DNA of 64,000 bases, taken from contig NC_088911.1 of NCBI RefSeq assembly GCF_963576675.1, positions 90,177,256 to 90,241,255 on the forward strand, written 5' to 3'. This document shows, piece after piece, positions 1 through 12,639 of this stretch; the stretch's first letter is position 1; every line of letters starts with the position of its first letter. The stretch comes from Euphorbia lathyris. Its lineage: Eukaryota > Streptophyta > Magnoliopsida > Malpighiales > Euphorbiaceae. The position numbers and the translations under genes were made by a program. The notes below the pieces were generated by a model. That model was given only the letters and a program-made list of their open reading frames with translations. It had not been told where the DNA came from and searched no databases.

Positions 1-1
1 A

Positions 2-988
2 TTCACTGATCCTCGGATGGAATATCATTTTGATGATGATGATGATGAAAAGTACCCCATGGAACAACACGATGGTCGCGATCGTATAAAAGGACACCTT
101 CTAGAAGCATATGACGACTGGAAGAAGAATACCCCCCATGATCAGCTGAGGACGTTAGGTGGAACCGATTGGGGTCAGACTGTATCGTGGTTTGAAGAGG
201 CAGAGATAACTGGAAAGTACATAGACAGCCAAGTAAGATATTGCTCACTTTCCATGTTTTGGTTTATATTGTGAACTTTGTATGTGTTGTGTTTGTACTT
301 ATTTGTGCATGTGTTGCAGCTTGTAAATGCATTTTTGTGGTTATTAAACGGAAAATACGTCCATCAGAGTCAGGATTGGACTGCCATCGACTCAAATTTC
401 TTTGGATTTATGGAGTTTGCAAATATGACCAAGAATTATGACAAACCCGAAAATTGGGGACAATCCAAGTTGTTTGTGCAACGAATCACTGGGATGAAGG
501 AGTTTCACAATCGGCCTTGGTATGAGGTTAAACATGTGCTAAAACCCATCAACTATAAAGGAGAACACTGGTTACTCGGTGTGTTCTACGTGGAAGAAAT
601 GAGGATGGAGTTCTATGATAGTCTGGAGTCAAATGCATCCAACGAATCAATAGACAAAAGGCTTGAACCCCGGTTTCGTATCATGACAAGAGCAATAGAA
701 GAGGCCGAGTATTGGAAGAAAAGTGGGCGGCATGATAACGGCAATCGATTCATAAAGTGGGAGAGGGCTCGTGGGTGCCCACAACAGCTGCGCAAATCCA
801 ATGATTGTGGTGTCTTCTTATGCTTGTTTGCTCAGCATTATGTTGAAAAGGGGCCATTATGTACGGATTATGGATTCTCCGGGTTTGATGGACGTTTCTA
901 TAGGCTGCGGGTGTGCTTGGAACTCTTCAACCAACGATTGTTGGACCAGAATGATCTAATTACAATGCCTAATTTGCTTGGCTTGTAA
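2..988 (+). CDS. Ulp1/C48-type cysteine peptidase, 3' part of gene, two exons
   Basis: Seen: the frame is open from the left edge to base 232, followed by a GT...AG intron (233-319, donor CAA|GTAAGA, acceptor TTGCAG), then open to TAA at 986-988. The intron is phase 0, so the frame continues cleanly. The second exon has the C48 catalytic order: His at 566 (context GEHWLLG), Asp at 617 (EFYDSL), Gln at 782 (CPQQ) and Cys at 806 (SNDCGVF). Family knowledge: Ulp1-type peptidases cut SUMO or related modifiers, and plant genomes hold many copies spread by MULE or CACTA elements. Inference: this is probably a transposon-associated copy, because it sits among repeats and no host gene neighbours it. 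The first exon has an acidic run of seven Asp near its start. The true start lies left of the window. All four catalytic residues are present, so it may still encode an active enzyme. Confidence 0.75.
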
Positions 989-1059
989 TCTATTGTAACA
1001 TGTAAACGTTTGTTGGTAACTTATGAATGTAGATTATTGGTGACATCTTCTTGTTGGTA

Positions 1060-1360
1060 ATAGGACATATGGGAACATATCGGCGTCTACATAGTCGATA
1101 TGGGACCATATCGGCATTAACGTACGACAGATGGGAGCATATCGACGTATATGGAACCATATCTGCGTTAACGTGGGACAGATGGGAACATATCGGCGTC
1201 TATAGACGCCGATATGGAACCTTATCGGCGAGTACGTAGGATCATATCGGCATGTCCGTAGGACAAATGGGGTCATGGAAGGCGTCTATTTAGTCGATAT
1301 GGGATCATATCGGCGTCTACATAGTCGATATGGGAGCATATCGACGTGTATATATGACAT
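1060..1360. repeat. Degenerate minisatellite with ATATCGRCGT core and a 28-bp palindrome
   Basis: The motif ATGGGANCATATCGRCGT recurs roughly every 40-50 bp, with spacers such as CTACATAGTCGATATGGG appearing twice. At 1189-1216 two units meet head to head as a perfect palindrome (half-site CATATCGGCGTCTA). It starts about 70 bp after the peptidase stop codon. Short reading frames across it come from the repeat and are not genes. Confidence 0.8.
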
Positions 1361-1397
1361 ATTATTACGTGAACTCCTGATTCAAAAGGCACAAACT

Positions 1398-1497
1398 CTC
1401 AGATTATCAGTACAGAAATTATCAATACACAAATTTCAATACAGAAATTATCAATACACAGATTATCAGTACAGAAATTATCAATACAGAATATAGA
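1398..1497. repeat. Tandem repeat of about 15 bp, ATTATCAATACAGAA type
   Basis: The units ATTATCARTACAGAA and close variants repeat about six times. The array runs directly into the short coding-looking stretch that follows. Confidence 0.7.
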
Positions 1498-1605
1498 GTA
1501 CACTATTTGCCAGCTGAGTTTTTAGAACAGCTTGCTTCACTTGATATTGTTGGTGGAAGCCGAGATGGAACTCATAACATACTAGTACAAGTCGCTCGAT
1601 TATGA
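1489..1605 (+). pseudogene. Short coding-like tail (38 codons), unrecognised
   Basis: A frame from 1489 to the TGA at 1603-1605 reads like normal protein rather than repeat, for example YLPAEFLEQLASLDIVGG. It has no start codon of its own, and its upstream end dissolves into the tandem repeat. It could be the last exon of a gene whose remainder was lost or lies elsewhere. It ends 20 bp before the Helitron terminus. I do not recognise the family. Confidence 0.3.
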
Positions 1606-3491
1606 CCAGAAACTTTAAATTACAACTAGCAAGGGACCCGTGCTTTGCACGGTAAATGTATTTATTGTTGTTTTTTTAAAGAAAATAATTTTTTTTTCTG
1701 TTCATATCTTTGGGTTTTTCTTGGAAAAAAATATGAATTTACTTTATATTTTTCAAATTAGAAAGTTTATAGTTATGAAGTTTCCTCTTTTTAATTGAAT
1801 AACGCCTATAAGTTATTTTTTGTGAGTATCATTGTAAAAAAAGTAGAGGAAATTAATATGGATAGTGAGTTTCATATAAGGGACTAAAAAAAGTATAGAA
1901 AACATCAGAAATATAGATTGAAATGAAATGGTGAATAATTTGAACTCAACCAAGACAAAATATATGTATGAAAGATGATTGAATCCATATAATAAGTTTA
2001 TGTCATGAATATCTTCTTATTTTCTGCACAGATCCAAACATTTATGTAAATAGATTAAAATATAGGAACAACTATATAAATTTTGTTTGAATACAGATAT
2101 TATTCTCTTTTAAATAAACAACTAAACTATAATCAGAGTACTAGTAAAACATATTATTCATGGCCAATAAAAAAAAGGTTAAGTTATCTGAAATTTGAAT
2201 CAGAAAAATAATGTCCTTTCGGCTTGACAATTAACGCTCTTAAATCAACTCTTATATGTTTTTACTTCCCTATTCAATTTCATTAACAAAAGAATAGAAT
2301 AATGGCAAGAACATGTGTGGAAAACACACCATTACAACATTGGTACCAACATTCTGAACATCAAATAACACTTAAATTCACTATAACAAATCATCACTTG
2401 GGCCACAGTTAGAATCGTGGCTCAAGTGTAATATCTCCGTGGCTATGCTATTTAGCCACGGAAATTCAAGGTGGGGACTCCTGTGGCTAGGTAGTTGCCA
2501 TGGGAAAATAAGAGTCGTGGCAATATATAGTGACCCATGGAAACCAATCCCACTTAACCATGAGCATAACCGTGGCAAAAAAATAAATAACACACGCGTG
2601 GCTAGATTCTTTAGCCATGAGTATAATCGTGACAAATTTGATTCAAATGTTGGTAATTTATTATTATTATATGACTTTTGGATTGAAGGGTGCTAGATTA
2701 AAATCGATCAGAACAAAAGAATAAAAAATAAATAAAGTCTAAAAGTTTAACCGTTCTTAACGAAAATAAATAATTATTAAATTGAATATCAATCATTTTA
2801 TCATCCAATAAAGACTTTATCATCCAACAAAGAAACTACTGGAAACGCATAAAAAATACAATATATGTATTAAGAAAACTACAAGTGTAAAGCTAAGATA
2901 CACAGATTATATTCCCTATTAGTGTACCACTTATACAAATAATGGTGACAGGTCCTTCTAAGGATCCTTTCTTACTGTGATAAGGATCCTTTTGTTATTG
3001 TTCTAAGCTCGTTGCTGCCTGAGTAATCCTCCACTAGGGACATACCCAGGGAATCTGGTCATCAGAAAACGTAGAATTGAATATAATCCGCTTTTCAAAA
3101 TTACACCTCAATTATCAGCTCCTTATGATTTCTACAAGTCTCAAACAATCATATATTAAGAGAAAAAAGTTATAATCAGAACAATATAGGAGTAGCTTAA
3201 AGCATTTTAGAGTCTCAAAGCTATATAATTCTCACAAATCATGAGTCCAAAATAAACTCTAGAATTCTCTCAAAAGTATATTTTGACGGAAACAACTACC
3301 TTACAGTCAGAAATAAGAGTTAAAAGAATGACAATGCAACAAAATATGTCAATTGAACTAATCAATTTGTGCCCCGTTTTTGTTGAATAATTAGTAGGAG
3401 TTTTGCAAAACCAGTGTCAACAATGTCAGTCATTCCTAAATACGACAACAATCGTTCCATGATTAATAAACAACAACCATGATCTAACATA

Positions 3492-3776
3492 AGCAACACA
3501 GTTAGCAATGAAAATACAAGACATGAGATGCTTGCAATCTGCAGAAAGCCATACATAGTTTGATATAGAGTGCTAAACACTCATTATTCTCTAAAACAAT
3601 TTTAAGTATGAATTTAAGTTCGGTAACATAAGAGAGAAGATTATTTATAGTGATCGTTGGAAGAAACTCACCTAGATAGTTTTGCAGAAGTTTTTAGGAT
3701 CTTCATGATCTTCAAAAGGGTATGCTCCCACCAACATTACATATAGTGGCACCCCACATGACCAAACATTTGCAAT
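3492..3776 (-). pseudogene. SnRK2-type protein kinase fragment, two exons
   Basis: Exon A is 3672-3776 (105 nt). It follows an acceptor TTTTAG and ends at TAG|GTGAGT. It reads [18 protein letters not shown] followed by [13 protein letters not shown], the kinase subdomain IX region characteristic of SnRK2 (family form [22 protein letters not shown]). Exon B starts at 3590 after another TTTTAG and reads SADCKHLMSCIFIAN, matching the next SnRK2 segment (ISPECRHLISRIFVAD). The 95-bp gap fits an intron. Defects: a stop at the end of exon A, a stop in exon B where the family has Gln, and decay after about codon 30. No N-lobe or activation loop was found. It lies wholly inside the CACTA element, so transduplication is inferred. 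Confidence 0.85.
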
Positions 3777-5200
3777 CTAAAACCGATCAACCATTACATA
3801 ACCAAGTTAATATATGAGGAGGATTCGAATCATTAGTGTATTTTCCAGTACTTGTTCATATTGTCTGATGATTTAACTGTATTCTTAGTTCAAGCAAACA
3901 GTTTGCATACCAACTAAATAAGCATTACAACCTCATCTTCACAAAATCTTCGAGCACTATAATTATTCAAATGGCTAGAAATTTACCAGCAACTATAATC
4001 ATGAAGCAAAATCTAAACAAAAACAATGAAAATATAGTAAAAATACACCTTAATTTACCTGAAAAATACTAACTGGATGAGGGAAATAGAAAATAGCTCT
4101 GCAAGAAAACAAAGGAGAAGAAACAGACATAAAAAAACCACTATATAAAGGTCTACAATGACAACAAAGTATCTGAAAACTGCGAATTGAAGAAGAAGAG
4201 GAAATAGCTTAGGAACCGTACTCATGAATATAAGTGTACTTACAACCTTGTTTCTTATGTGTTTGGCTCACACCATATATATTTTGAACTTCTTTTTAAG
4301 TTGTATTCAAGGCATAGATTGAGAAAAAAATTCCATTCCACCAAATGTCTGAATAACATGTTTAGTCAATTTTGTGCATACATTAAGTAAGAATAATGAC
4401 ATGCTTTCTTTTATAATACAAAGACTAGACCATCACAATAATTATAGTAAAAGCGCTCGACATATTAGTTGTACAAGAAAATGATTCGTAGTAAAGGGAT
4501 AATTAGCCACTAAGTAAGTTCATATTTGGATTCTAGAACATTTTTGTAAATTGAAAAATCAAATCACCAACCTTAATTGGCTAGTGCGACGGGCTGAGCT
4601 GCTGCTGCTGATAAACGTAGCAAGCGGCCTGTGAAATATAATTGTATTATAATAATGGGAGTCACATGTCTTGCAATTTAGTTAGTTAGTTAAGATGATA
4701 ATACGGTGTAAAATAAAGATCCATATGATTTTGCTAGGTCAGAGATTTTATTACCATGTAACTCAAGACAAAAATATTGCACATGCTTAATTCTGTAAAA
4801 TTTTAAATCCCTCTTGAGCATCCAAAGGCATGTGAAACATCATAATTATAAAGTAACAATAAAAGAATATTATAATAAAATAAAAAGCTGCAATTTCCTC
4901 TCTAATTTTTAACATACTTGACATGATGCTACTAAGAATTAACTCAAGATGGATCCATGTGCATATAAAGAATCAAAGAGATTAAGTTAAATTTTCATCT
5001 AACATCCTCACTTGTTGACAACAATAATGTTCACATGCATCCTGAGTGACCAAATGAATTTGGTCATTTACCGTTAGATCTAGACCTATACTTATTAAAT
5101 CTAAGTCTTAGAATGCTTTGAATATCCACCCTGAGATTCTAATAAGCTTAAATGTAAAGGTGAATGATTAAATTTGGTCATTTAGGGTCCATGTGAATAC

Positions 5201-5287
5201 TGCTTAATTGACAAATATTCTAAATGTGGTGATGTAGAGAAAGCCCTTGAAGTTTTGGATTCAACAGAGAGGCACGATGTGTTTGTT
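5201..5287 (+). pseudogene. PPR (PLS-type) protein fragment
   Basis: Twenty-nine codons read CLIDKYSKCGDVEKALEV and then LDSTERHDVFV. This is the join between adjacent PPR motifs as found in PLS-class organelle RNA-editing factors (family form ALIDMYSKCG..EKA..VFDSM..RDVFVW). Nothing on either side extends it, and the frame closes 24 nt later. It is on the opposite strand from the SnRK2 fragment in the same CACTA element, so the element holds pieces of two unrelated genes. Confidence 0.75.
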
Positions 5288-8200
5288 TTAGAGTTATCAA
5301 TTAGTAAACTTTAAAAAAGTAAACTTCAATCACTTGTTAAACTTCAACCAACAGGTGTGTATCTGATTTGGTGAGGTAAAACAAAAATAGATCATTAACA
5401 AATTAAGCAAAAGCACTAGAAACAATTATGGGAAGAAATTTGGGCAGTGGATGGAGAAGCTACATTCAAGGTGTCTAGCCTTAACTCATCTTCCATATTT
5501 GTTCAACAAAAAAACCTATATAGCATCTTGTACCAACATCTAAAGGGTGATATTTTGGTATTCTTAACCTCTCTAACAATATATTACTACCCTTAAATTA
5601 CTACCCTTATTTAGAATTATATGAATTAAGAATAGGAACTTAGCCCATATATTCTAATCCAAGAAAATTTCTACAGAGAGTTGCCAAACATAAAAAGAAC
5701 ATGATACAATCAACATAGCAAACATGATGCAAAAACACATACCCACAAAATCTAATACTTTATATGCATAACAAGTTCAAAAAAAATTAACTTTGAGTAA
5801 AGCCCTTAAAAAACTCTTATAGAAGAAGCCTTACCAACACCAACCACGAAGCCAATATAACCAAATTTTCAGGGAAACAAATTTTTTTCGAGCGTCAATA
5901 ACAACTTTCTCAATAAGATAAGACCGTGATGATACTCCTCTCCGATTTTGAGCCGTCTGAAATCAAAGATTACGGAGATAAAGAAAGAAAGAATCAGAGA
6001 CCCATTAAGAAATGATCAACCCTAGTAGTTTAGAGATTCTAGAAATTAGGGAAGAGTATCGAATAAAAAATCTATGGAAAAGCAATTTGGGGGAAAATCA
6101 CGTGAAGTAATAGGGAAACACTGAACAATCAATTTTTTGACCGAGTGGCTGGGAAAGGGCTAATCTATGGCTTTGAAATTTTGGCCCAAATAATTTTCTT
6201 TTGCTCCCCGCCAATCCAAAAAATAAATCAAATTAAAGTATTATTTTTTATTACAAACAAAATAGAAATTAATTTTAGAATAATTAATGATCTAGCCACG
6301 AAATAAATTATCCGTGGCATAAATAATTTTGTGCCACAGGTAAATTTTTCCCATGGCATAGATAGATTTAGCCACGGAAAAAATTTACCGTGGCAAAATT
6401 CGTGGCATAGGTGTATGTTTGCCACGAAATAAAATTATCCGTGGCATAAATATATCAGGAGATCCTAAGTTTATAGTGGAATTTGTTTTTCTCGTGGCTA
6501 AATGAAAATATGCCACGAATTTTGAATTCTTCTGGCATGATTCATGACGCAAGTGATAATTTGTTGTAGTGATTCCTTTTTTTTATTTGGTCTCCTTTTA
6601 TTATTATCTTTTTCTTTGGTCATTTTATTTTAGGTTGGGTCAAATACATGTTTTACACAATTTGAAGTTATTTTCTTTTGATATCTTAAAAATCAAAGAA
6701 GCAGTGGACAAAAATCTGCCCTCCATCGTTTTTTTTCCATTGGACTTTTACAATGGAAGAAATTATCAATTACTACATTTGAAGGAAGTATGCCCACCTT
6801 TACAATTAAATATTGTGTTCCTATGATATTAACCATCATACTTCCTATAATTGCTCTTTATTTCAAGACTATCAGTAAATATTTTGCTACTGCTTGAATG
6901 CTTTTTGTGCATTATAGATTTTACAATTCTAGTCCATACATTGACAACTATATGGGAAGCCTTTTACTAAAATATCACCAAATTAACATGTTAAGTAAAA
7001 TGAAATTCCTGTTTGTAATAAGAAATATATGGAAATACATTAACAAACATTTGCTTCTTCTCTAAGTCTATCTTGGTATAGTCCTTCTTCTTGTAAAGCA
7101 TTTTTCCTTTTTTTAGCTTCTTCATAAGTTGCACCACTCTGATCGGTTAAAAACAAAACACATAGAGAAATTGAAACTAAAAAAATGGAGGAATATCAAC
7201 TTTTATAGTATATCAACATTTACAAGGCAGTTATTTCAATTGTCAATCGCATAATTGAACTTTTCTCGGGAGATAAGAAACTTGTGAATTGATATTACAT
7301 ATGCACAAACCAATAAAGAGTAGTAGTGGCAGCAGATTAGCACCTTTCTTAACCGTAGTTTTAAACAATCTTTAAAAGCAGTTACAATCATAATGATATA
7401 TGCATCTCAAGGACAAATTTGCAAACAGAATCAACAGTATGTGATAATTCTATAATAACCTTTTTAACTTTTTAGATTTCAGATGAAGGTAACTTAATAT
7501 CAACAATCCAACTTATATATTGTTGCATTATCTTAGCTTTCTTAATCTCTTCCATAATAACATGTATTTTTTTCTTTGGTCTCTCACCTTCATTTCATAC
7601 ATTACTTTTGGAAGCTGATCACGCCTGAATTTCCATTTATGTTTATAGTATTTCTTTCATCTAAATTTAACTCTCCATTGGTCTTGTGCTCTATTGCTCG
7701 ATCAACTTTCACCCTCTTCGTGAAGGAGTCTCCATCCTAAAGGGAAAAGAGAGAAAATCCCATTTCTAGATGTGTGGTTCATCATATGTTTTTTCACTGT
7801 AATAAAATCCAACTACAAAATGGAAATCCCCAAATTTTTTTCCGAATAAAGAGACCCGTGCTAAATGAATGTGATAGTTTTAGTGCTGGAGATCGTTTTG
7901 TTGTGTTAAAAAAGACTATATATAGTTTTAATGTGTTAAAGAAGAATCTCATGCACCATATTAACCACACTCTATATAGGATTGCCCGAAAGTCTATAGG
8001 CTCTTCTTAATGTGTTAAAGAAGGAAAGAAATTAAAATGCATGCTTTCAATCTGTTTAGCCTCTGGTTGACTTTGAATTCTAGGAAGTTCGCACGCACAT
8101 GAATTGATGTTTGTAATTGCTTTTATGGACTTGTGTGAGTTTTTTTTACAGTTATCCTATTCTCTAGAATTATAAAACTTTCACATTTAATTTTACATAA

Positions 8201-8706
8201 GCATTTGCTCAATAACAGAAAATGAAAGCGACAAAAAAACATTAACTGTATCCAAATGAGCCATGAGAAACCTAACACATGAAAGAAACAGAGAATGGGA
8301 GGTTAGGGGTTAGGAAACAACACAAACAACATATGGTGTCATTTTTCAGAAAGCAAGAAAGCAAAACCATAAGAAAAAAAAATGAAATCAATGGAAAAAA
8401 GAAGCACCATCCAAATTCACTAATTTCAAATTGCTCTGATCCCATATCTAGACACTCCACTTGATTGCCTACTCTCAACCGGTAACCTCTGCAGTAAGAT
8501 GGGTCCTGAACCCTTGTTGATACCTTCTTTCGACTTGTAATTGATGGAGGTTCTGAGCGAATTGGTGGCAATAAAGGTTTTGGGCGGGGAAATTTTGAGT
8601 TTCCTGTTGATGATCATATAGAGAGGAGCGGTTTATGTGTAAAGGGAAAGAACGTGGAGAAGAAATAGCATACAAACCGTTTTTATGCGTAACATACAAA
8701 CCGTTC

Positions 8707-9012
8707 AGAATAAACAGTATTAAAGATATTCTTTAAAAATAGGAAAGAAAAAAAATAGAAAAGATAAAAGAGTAATTTTGAGAAAAAACATATCAGCAAA
8801 TGATACATTAAGAAAGCGACACGTCAGCAATTTATTTACAGATTTAGTATATTGTATAGAATAAACAGTATTAAAGATATTCTTTAAAAATAGGAAAGAA
8901 AAAAAAATAGAAAAGATAAAAGAGTAATTTTGAGAAAAAAAACATATCAGCAAATGATACATTAAGAAAGCGACACGTTAGCAATTTATTTACAGATTTA
9001 GTATATTGTATA
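8707..9012. repeat. Tandem duplication (about 151 bp) of the Helitron 5' end
   Basis: The segment from AGAATAAACAGTATTAAAG to GATTTAGTATATTGTATAGA occurs twice head to tail (8707-8857 and 8858 on), with only a few base changes. Each copy ends in the Helitron 5' terminal sequence, so the element carries two potential start points. Confidence 0.85.
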
Positions 9013-9018
9013 GATAGA

Positions 9019-10967
9019 TGTATTGACAACTTTTATATAGAGTGAGCACACTATGTTGTTACAAAACAAATGTCAACTGGCTTACAATTTGCATCAAGTA
9101 TGGTTGGTAATCCAAAACTTTGGTCAAACTATGCTGCAATGCAAAATTGATATAAATCAAGGTCTATGGGTGTTCATCATTTGATTCGGTATGATAATCG
9201 AACCGAACCGAAAAACCAAAAAGCAAAATACTATTTCATTTATAAACTGAATCTAACCGAACTAAATATTTCGGTTCAAAGGTTCGGTTTCGATTTCATC
9301 ATATAATTACTAAATTATTTCTATTTTATATTATATTAGTTTTTGTATAAAAGATCTACAAACGTGATTATGTATTATTAAAAAAAATATTAGTTAACAT
9401 TCAAATTTAACATTCTAATTATAGAGCAAGCAATTCTAGGTGAGATGATTTGATGAGAAAGGCACCAATCACATGTTGATCGGTTGGTCCATCAGTTGAG
9501 TCATAATGTTTACTTTGTTTTGCACTGGTATATTGAATTCAAAAATTAAAGACTTTGAAACAATCATTTGAAACAAAGAAATTATAGAACTTCGTTTTTC
9601 ATTAAATGTTTACAGCTAAACCTCGATAAATGAATGTTCGTTAAAGTAATAACCTCGTTTATATAATAAATTCTTTCGGTCTCGACTTGGGCCAATGGAC
9701 TAAAGTAATAACCTCGCTAAATGCATTAAGTAATAAAAATATTTAAATCCTTAAGGGCCCAATGAAAATATAAATTAATAATTATTGAATTACATACAAA
9801 ATATAAATTGCACTCCTCATTTTGTCAGTTAAAGTTGATTTCTTTACTCATTTCAAATGATGAGAAGCCATTGGAGGAGAAAATAATGTGTACTTGGAAT
9901 ATATCTTCTACCTTTTATAGCTAAATACTAAATATTTTCATTTGCTATTTATGAACTTAGTTTTAAATGCATTAAGTTTCACCAAAAAAATTAAACGTCT
10001 CTAGATTCAAGTAGTACTTCAATTGATGTCTTTTGATTTTTCTTACCACATACAATATATGCATTTTACAATAAAAAATTATCTATAAAACAATAAATAT
10101 TGATTTATCGATAAATGAATAATTTATTCATTTATCAATAAATAAATAATCTCGCTTAATGAATATTTTTTCCGGTCCCAAGAATATGCATTTATCGAGG
10201 TTTTACTGTACTTTGTTTTGTATTGGTATTTGATAATTAACAATCTAAGACTTTGAATCGTTTTTATTAAATATTGAATTCAGAAATTAAAGACTCATGG
10301 ATTTAATCCGGTCGGTTCGGTTTACTCAGTTTATAAAATTCAAAAACCAAACCGATTGAAATGGCCGAAATATTTCAATATCCAAGACTGAAACTGAATC
10401 TAATAAACCGAAAAACCTCATCAAGGTCCAACTCAAGTTGATCAAACTTTGATCTATATAGTGGATAATCTATGTTAATATAAATCAAGGTCCAACTTAT
10501 CAACAACTTGTAAAGTTATACGAATCACAAGTTTAAATTACAAACCCTGTCTTCCTTGATCTATCAAATGGTAATATGAAGAACAGATCACAAATAAGAT
10601 CATTTTTCAAAATCAAAGTACAGCCTCAACGGATACTTTCTTCATTGCCTATAAATGAATCATTATCATGCACAACTTCGAGACTTATGAAAGAGAAACT
10701 ATACGTGGAAATATTTGAAAAGTGATTTGTCTGCAAGAAAAAGAAGAAGAACATTATCGTGATTATTAGTCTTTGGAATTCAAAAGTTCCCCTCTTCATC
10801 TTTAAGAGAGAAAAGTGCATTAAAGCTTCTCAATCGATCTTATAAAAAATCGAGGGGGTGTTTCTCAAGTATCTATTGTTGGAAAAAAATTGAATAAAAT
10901 TATAAAATTAATTTAAATACCAACAAACACCTTTTTTCATGAATAGTAGTCTTCGTTCGTCAACAAT
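9019..10967. other. Non-coding, AT-rich; MITE plus GGTTCGGTT-type remnant
   Basis: No gene is visible. At about 9165-9300 and 10300-10420 there are AACCGAACCGAA and GGTTCGGTT tracts like those in hAT-type MITEs, but I cannot find a matching pair of ends. The phrases TACTTTGTTTTG...TGGTAT and ATATAAATCAAGGTC occur on both sides of the nested MITE, suggesting a local duplication. Confidence 0.4.
9613..10208. mobile_element. Mariner-type non-autonomous element, TSD TA
   Basis: The left end CAGCTAAACCTCGATAAATG mirrors the right end, which reads CAGTAAAACCTCGATAAATG on the other strand. TA dinucleotides flank both (9611-9612, 10209-10210). The phrases TTAAAGTAATAACCTCG and AATAATCTCGCTTAATGAAT lie just inside the ends. 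The CAGTAAAACCTC-type terminus is common in plant Tc1/mariner elements. No transposase frame is present. Confidence 0.8.
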
Positions 10968-11024
10968 TGTCACATCCGTGTCCCTAATTTTAATTATTAT
11001 ACCATAATATTAGGTTATATTATA

Positions 11025-11313
11025 CTCCCTCCATTCTCAAATAAGTGTCGTTTTAGAATTTTCACACAAATTAAGAAACATAATTAATATGCACTTAAAT
11101 TAATAAATTAACATTGATTAACTAAATAAAAATTCTCTCTCCTATAATGATTGGAGAGGAAACTTTGAAAACTTAAAAAAACACATGAATCAAGACAAAA
11201 TTTAAATGCTTAGACCAAAAAACTATACTAAATTTTATTGAAAAACGAAAACGACACTTAAAAAAACATAAAAACAATTATCTAAAACGACACTTATTTG
11301 AGAATGGAGGGAG
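11025..11313. mobile_element. Stowaway-like MITE, TSD TA
   Basis: The perfect-looking terminal inverted repeat CTCCCTCCATTCTCAAATAA continues as GTGTCGTTTTAGA. TA flanks both ends (11023-11024, 11314-11315). The length is 289 bp with an AT-rich interior. The CTCCCTCC terminus and TA target are standard for plant Stowaway/Tc1-mariner MITEs. It sits about 57 bp inside the solo LTR. Confidence 0.92.
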
Positions 11314-12639
11314 TAGTTATTTATTGATTGATGAGTTAATTGGATATTATGGATATAGTTTGGAAGCTAATTTCATGTTTGAAGTGTAAAATTAAAAGTT
11401 TAGGGTAAGTTTTAAAAAAAGTTAAAGTTTAGAGAGATCAAAAGGGAGATTTTCCCTTATTGGGAACACAAATCTCACATTTCAATATATAAATTTCGTG
11501 CATTGATCAGTTGGAAAATTGATTAACAAACTCATCTCCATCTTCTCAATTCTCTCCACTCAAACACCTAAAATCGCCAAATATCTAGAGATTGAACCGT
11601 TGGATCGAGCTGATTTTTTTACAGTAGGTTCTAGACATCCTAATACACATTGTGGTCGGTGTGATTTTGATTTGGAGATTCCTACATAGAGTTCGACCTA
11701 GGCAGATTATGGTGGTGGATTTGAGGTTTTAATGTGTTTTTCCCTCAATTATGGCTAAAGTAAGTAATTCTCAACTACCCTTTTGAGTTTTTATGTATAT
11801 ATATGTATATATAACTCTATATTTTCCAGAAAATTGAATTTTTGTGGTGATTTTTGACATGCATTTGATTAATTGGAGTTTCTATGGATTAGTTTTTAAC
11901 ATGAGCTTAAAGTTAAGTTCAAAGTAATTATATATGTATTTGCATGTTAATTTTAACCTATAATATATATTAATGTATACATGATTTTGGTTTTGTTTTG
12001 ATGAACTTGGTATAATTGATTAATATTTGTGTAAGATTTGATATTTTGAAGAGTAGAATTTAAGAAACGAGTTTTGAGAAACTTTATTGAAATTGCTTTA
12101 TGTACAAAAGTATATGTCTATATATTAAGTGATTTTCAATAAATTTATTTCTCAAAGTAAATTTTAGTTTTAATTAAAGATTCTTAAAATAGTAGCTTTG
12201 ATGAAATTATGGTTTATTGAAATAAAGTTGTTACATATGATGATTTATGTGCTTATTTTTAAGAAATTGAAGTTAGTATCGATAATATATTTTTAAATTA
12301 TTTATTGGTGATTTTAGTTCAATAATGAAGTATGATTTAATATTTTGGAAATTGATTGAGAAAAGTACTTGGAAACTTTATGATGTTGATTTATGATATA
12401 TTTCTGATTTTAAGTTATATTATGAAATTATAATGTTTTAGTATCCATCAAGAGTAATCCGGATAGGTGGCTTTAATTAAAGTCCGTATTTAGTGAGAAA
12501 TATGGCATGTGTACACAGTTGAAAGACCTATCGGGTATGGCAAAGAAGTGTTGAGTAAGACCATGCGGGATAGGCAAATTATGAGATATCTCGATTCTAT
12601 TATATTGTGGGGATTGATACATACGGGGATTATCTCTCG

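Larger units (their letters stand above)
2379..6571. mobile_element. Non-autonomous CACTA element with host gene fragments, TSD ATT
   Basis: Terminal inverted repeats are CACTATAACAAATCATCA at 2379 and, on the other strand from 6571, CACTACAACAAATTATCA. The 3-bp duplication ATT flanks both ends (2376-2378, 6572-6574). The first and last 250-280 bp are crowded with the subterminal motif GCCACGG/CCGTGGC in both orientations, typical of En/Spm-type elements. No transposase is visible. The interior contains a SnRK2 kinase fragment on the minus strand and a PPR fragment on the plus strand. It sits inside the Helitron and is therefore younger than that Helitron insertion. Confidence 0.9.
1626..9018 (-). 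mobile_element. Helitron, minus strand, interrupted by a CACTA element
   Basis: The plus strand starts A|CTAGCAAGGGACCCGTGC. This is a Helitron 3' end read backwards: the CTAG terminus, then a hairpin (CCGTGC TTT GCACGG). The opposite end reads ATATTGTATAGATAGA|T, which in element orientation is the usual plant Helitron start TCTATCTATACAATATAC. Helitrons insert between A and T and make no target duplication, and both junctions fit. The 5' boundary could instead be 9014. No Rep/helicase is visible, so it is non-autonomous. Without the CACTA it is about 3.2 kb. Its 5' end is duplicated (8707-9012). A short unrecognised frame lies on the minus strand at 8426-8617. Confidence 0.75.

Noticed and set aside
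8279..8699. Overlapping short frames on both strands near the Helitron 5' end
   Set aside because: The minus-strand frame at 8426-8617 could be a captured scrap, but no family, splice site or start could be defended, so it is only mentioned within the Helitron entry.
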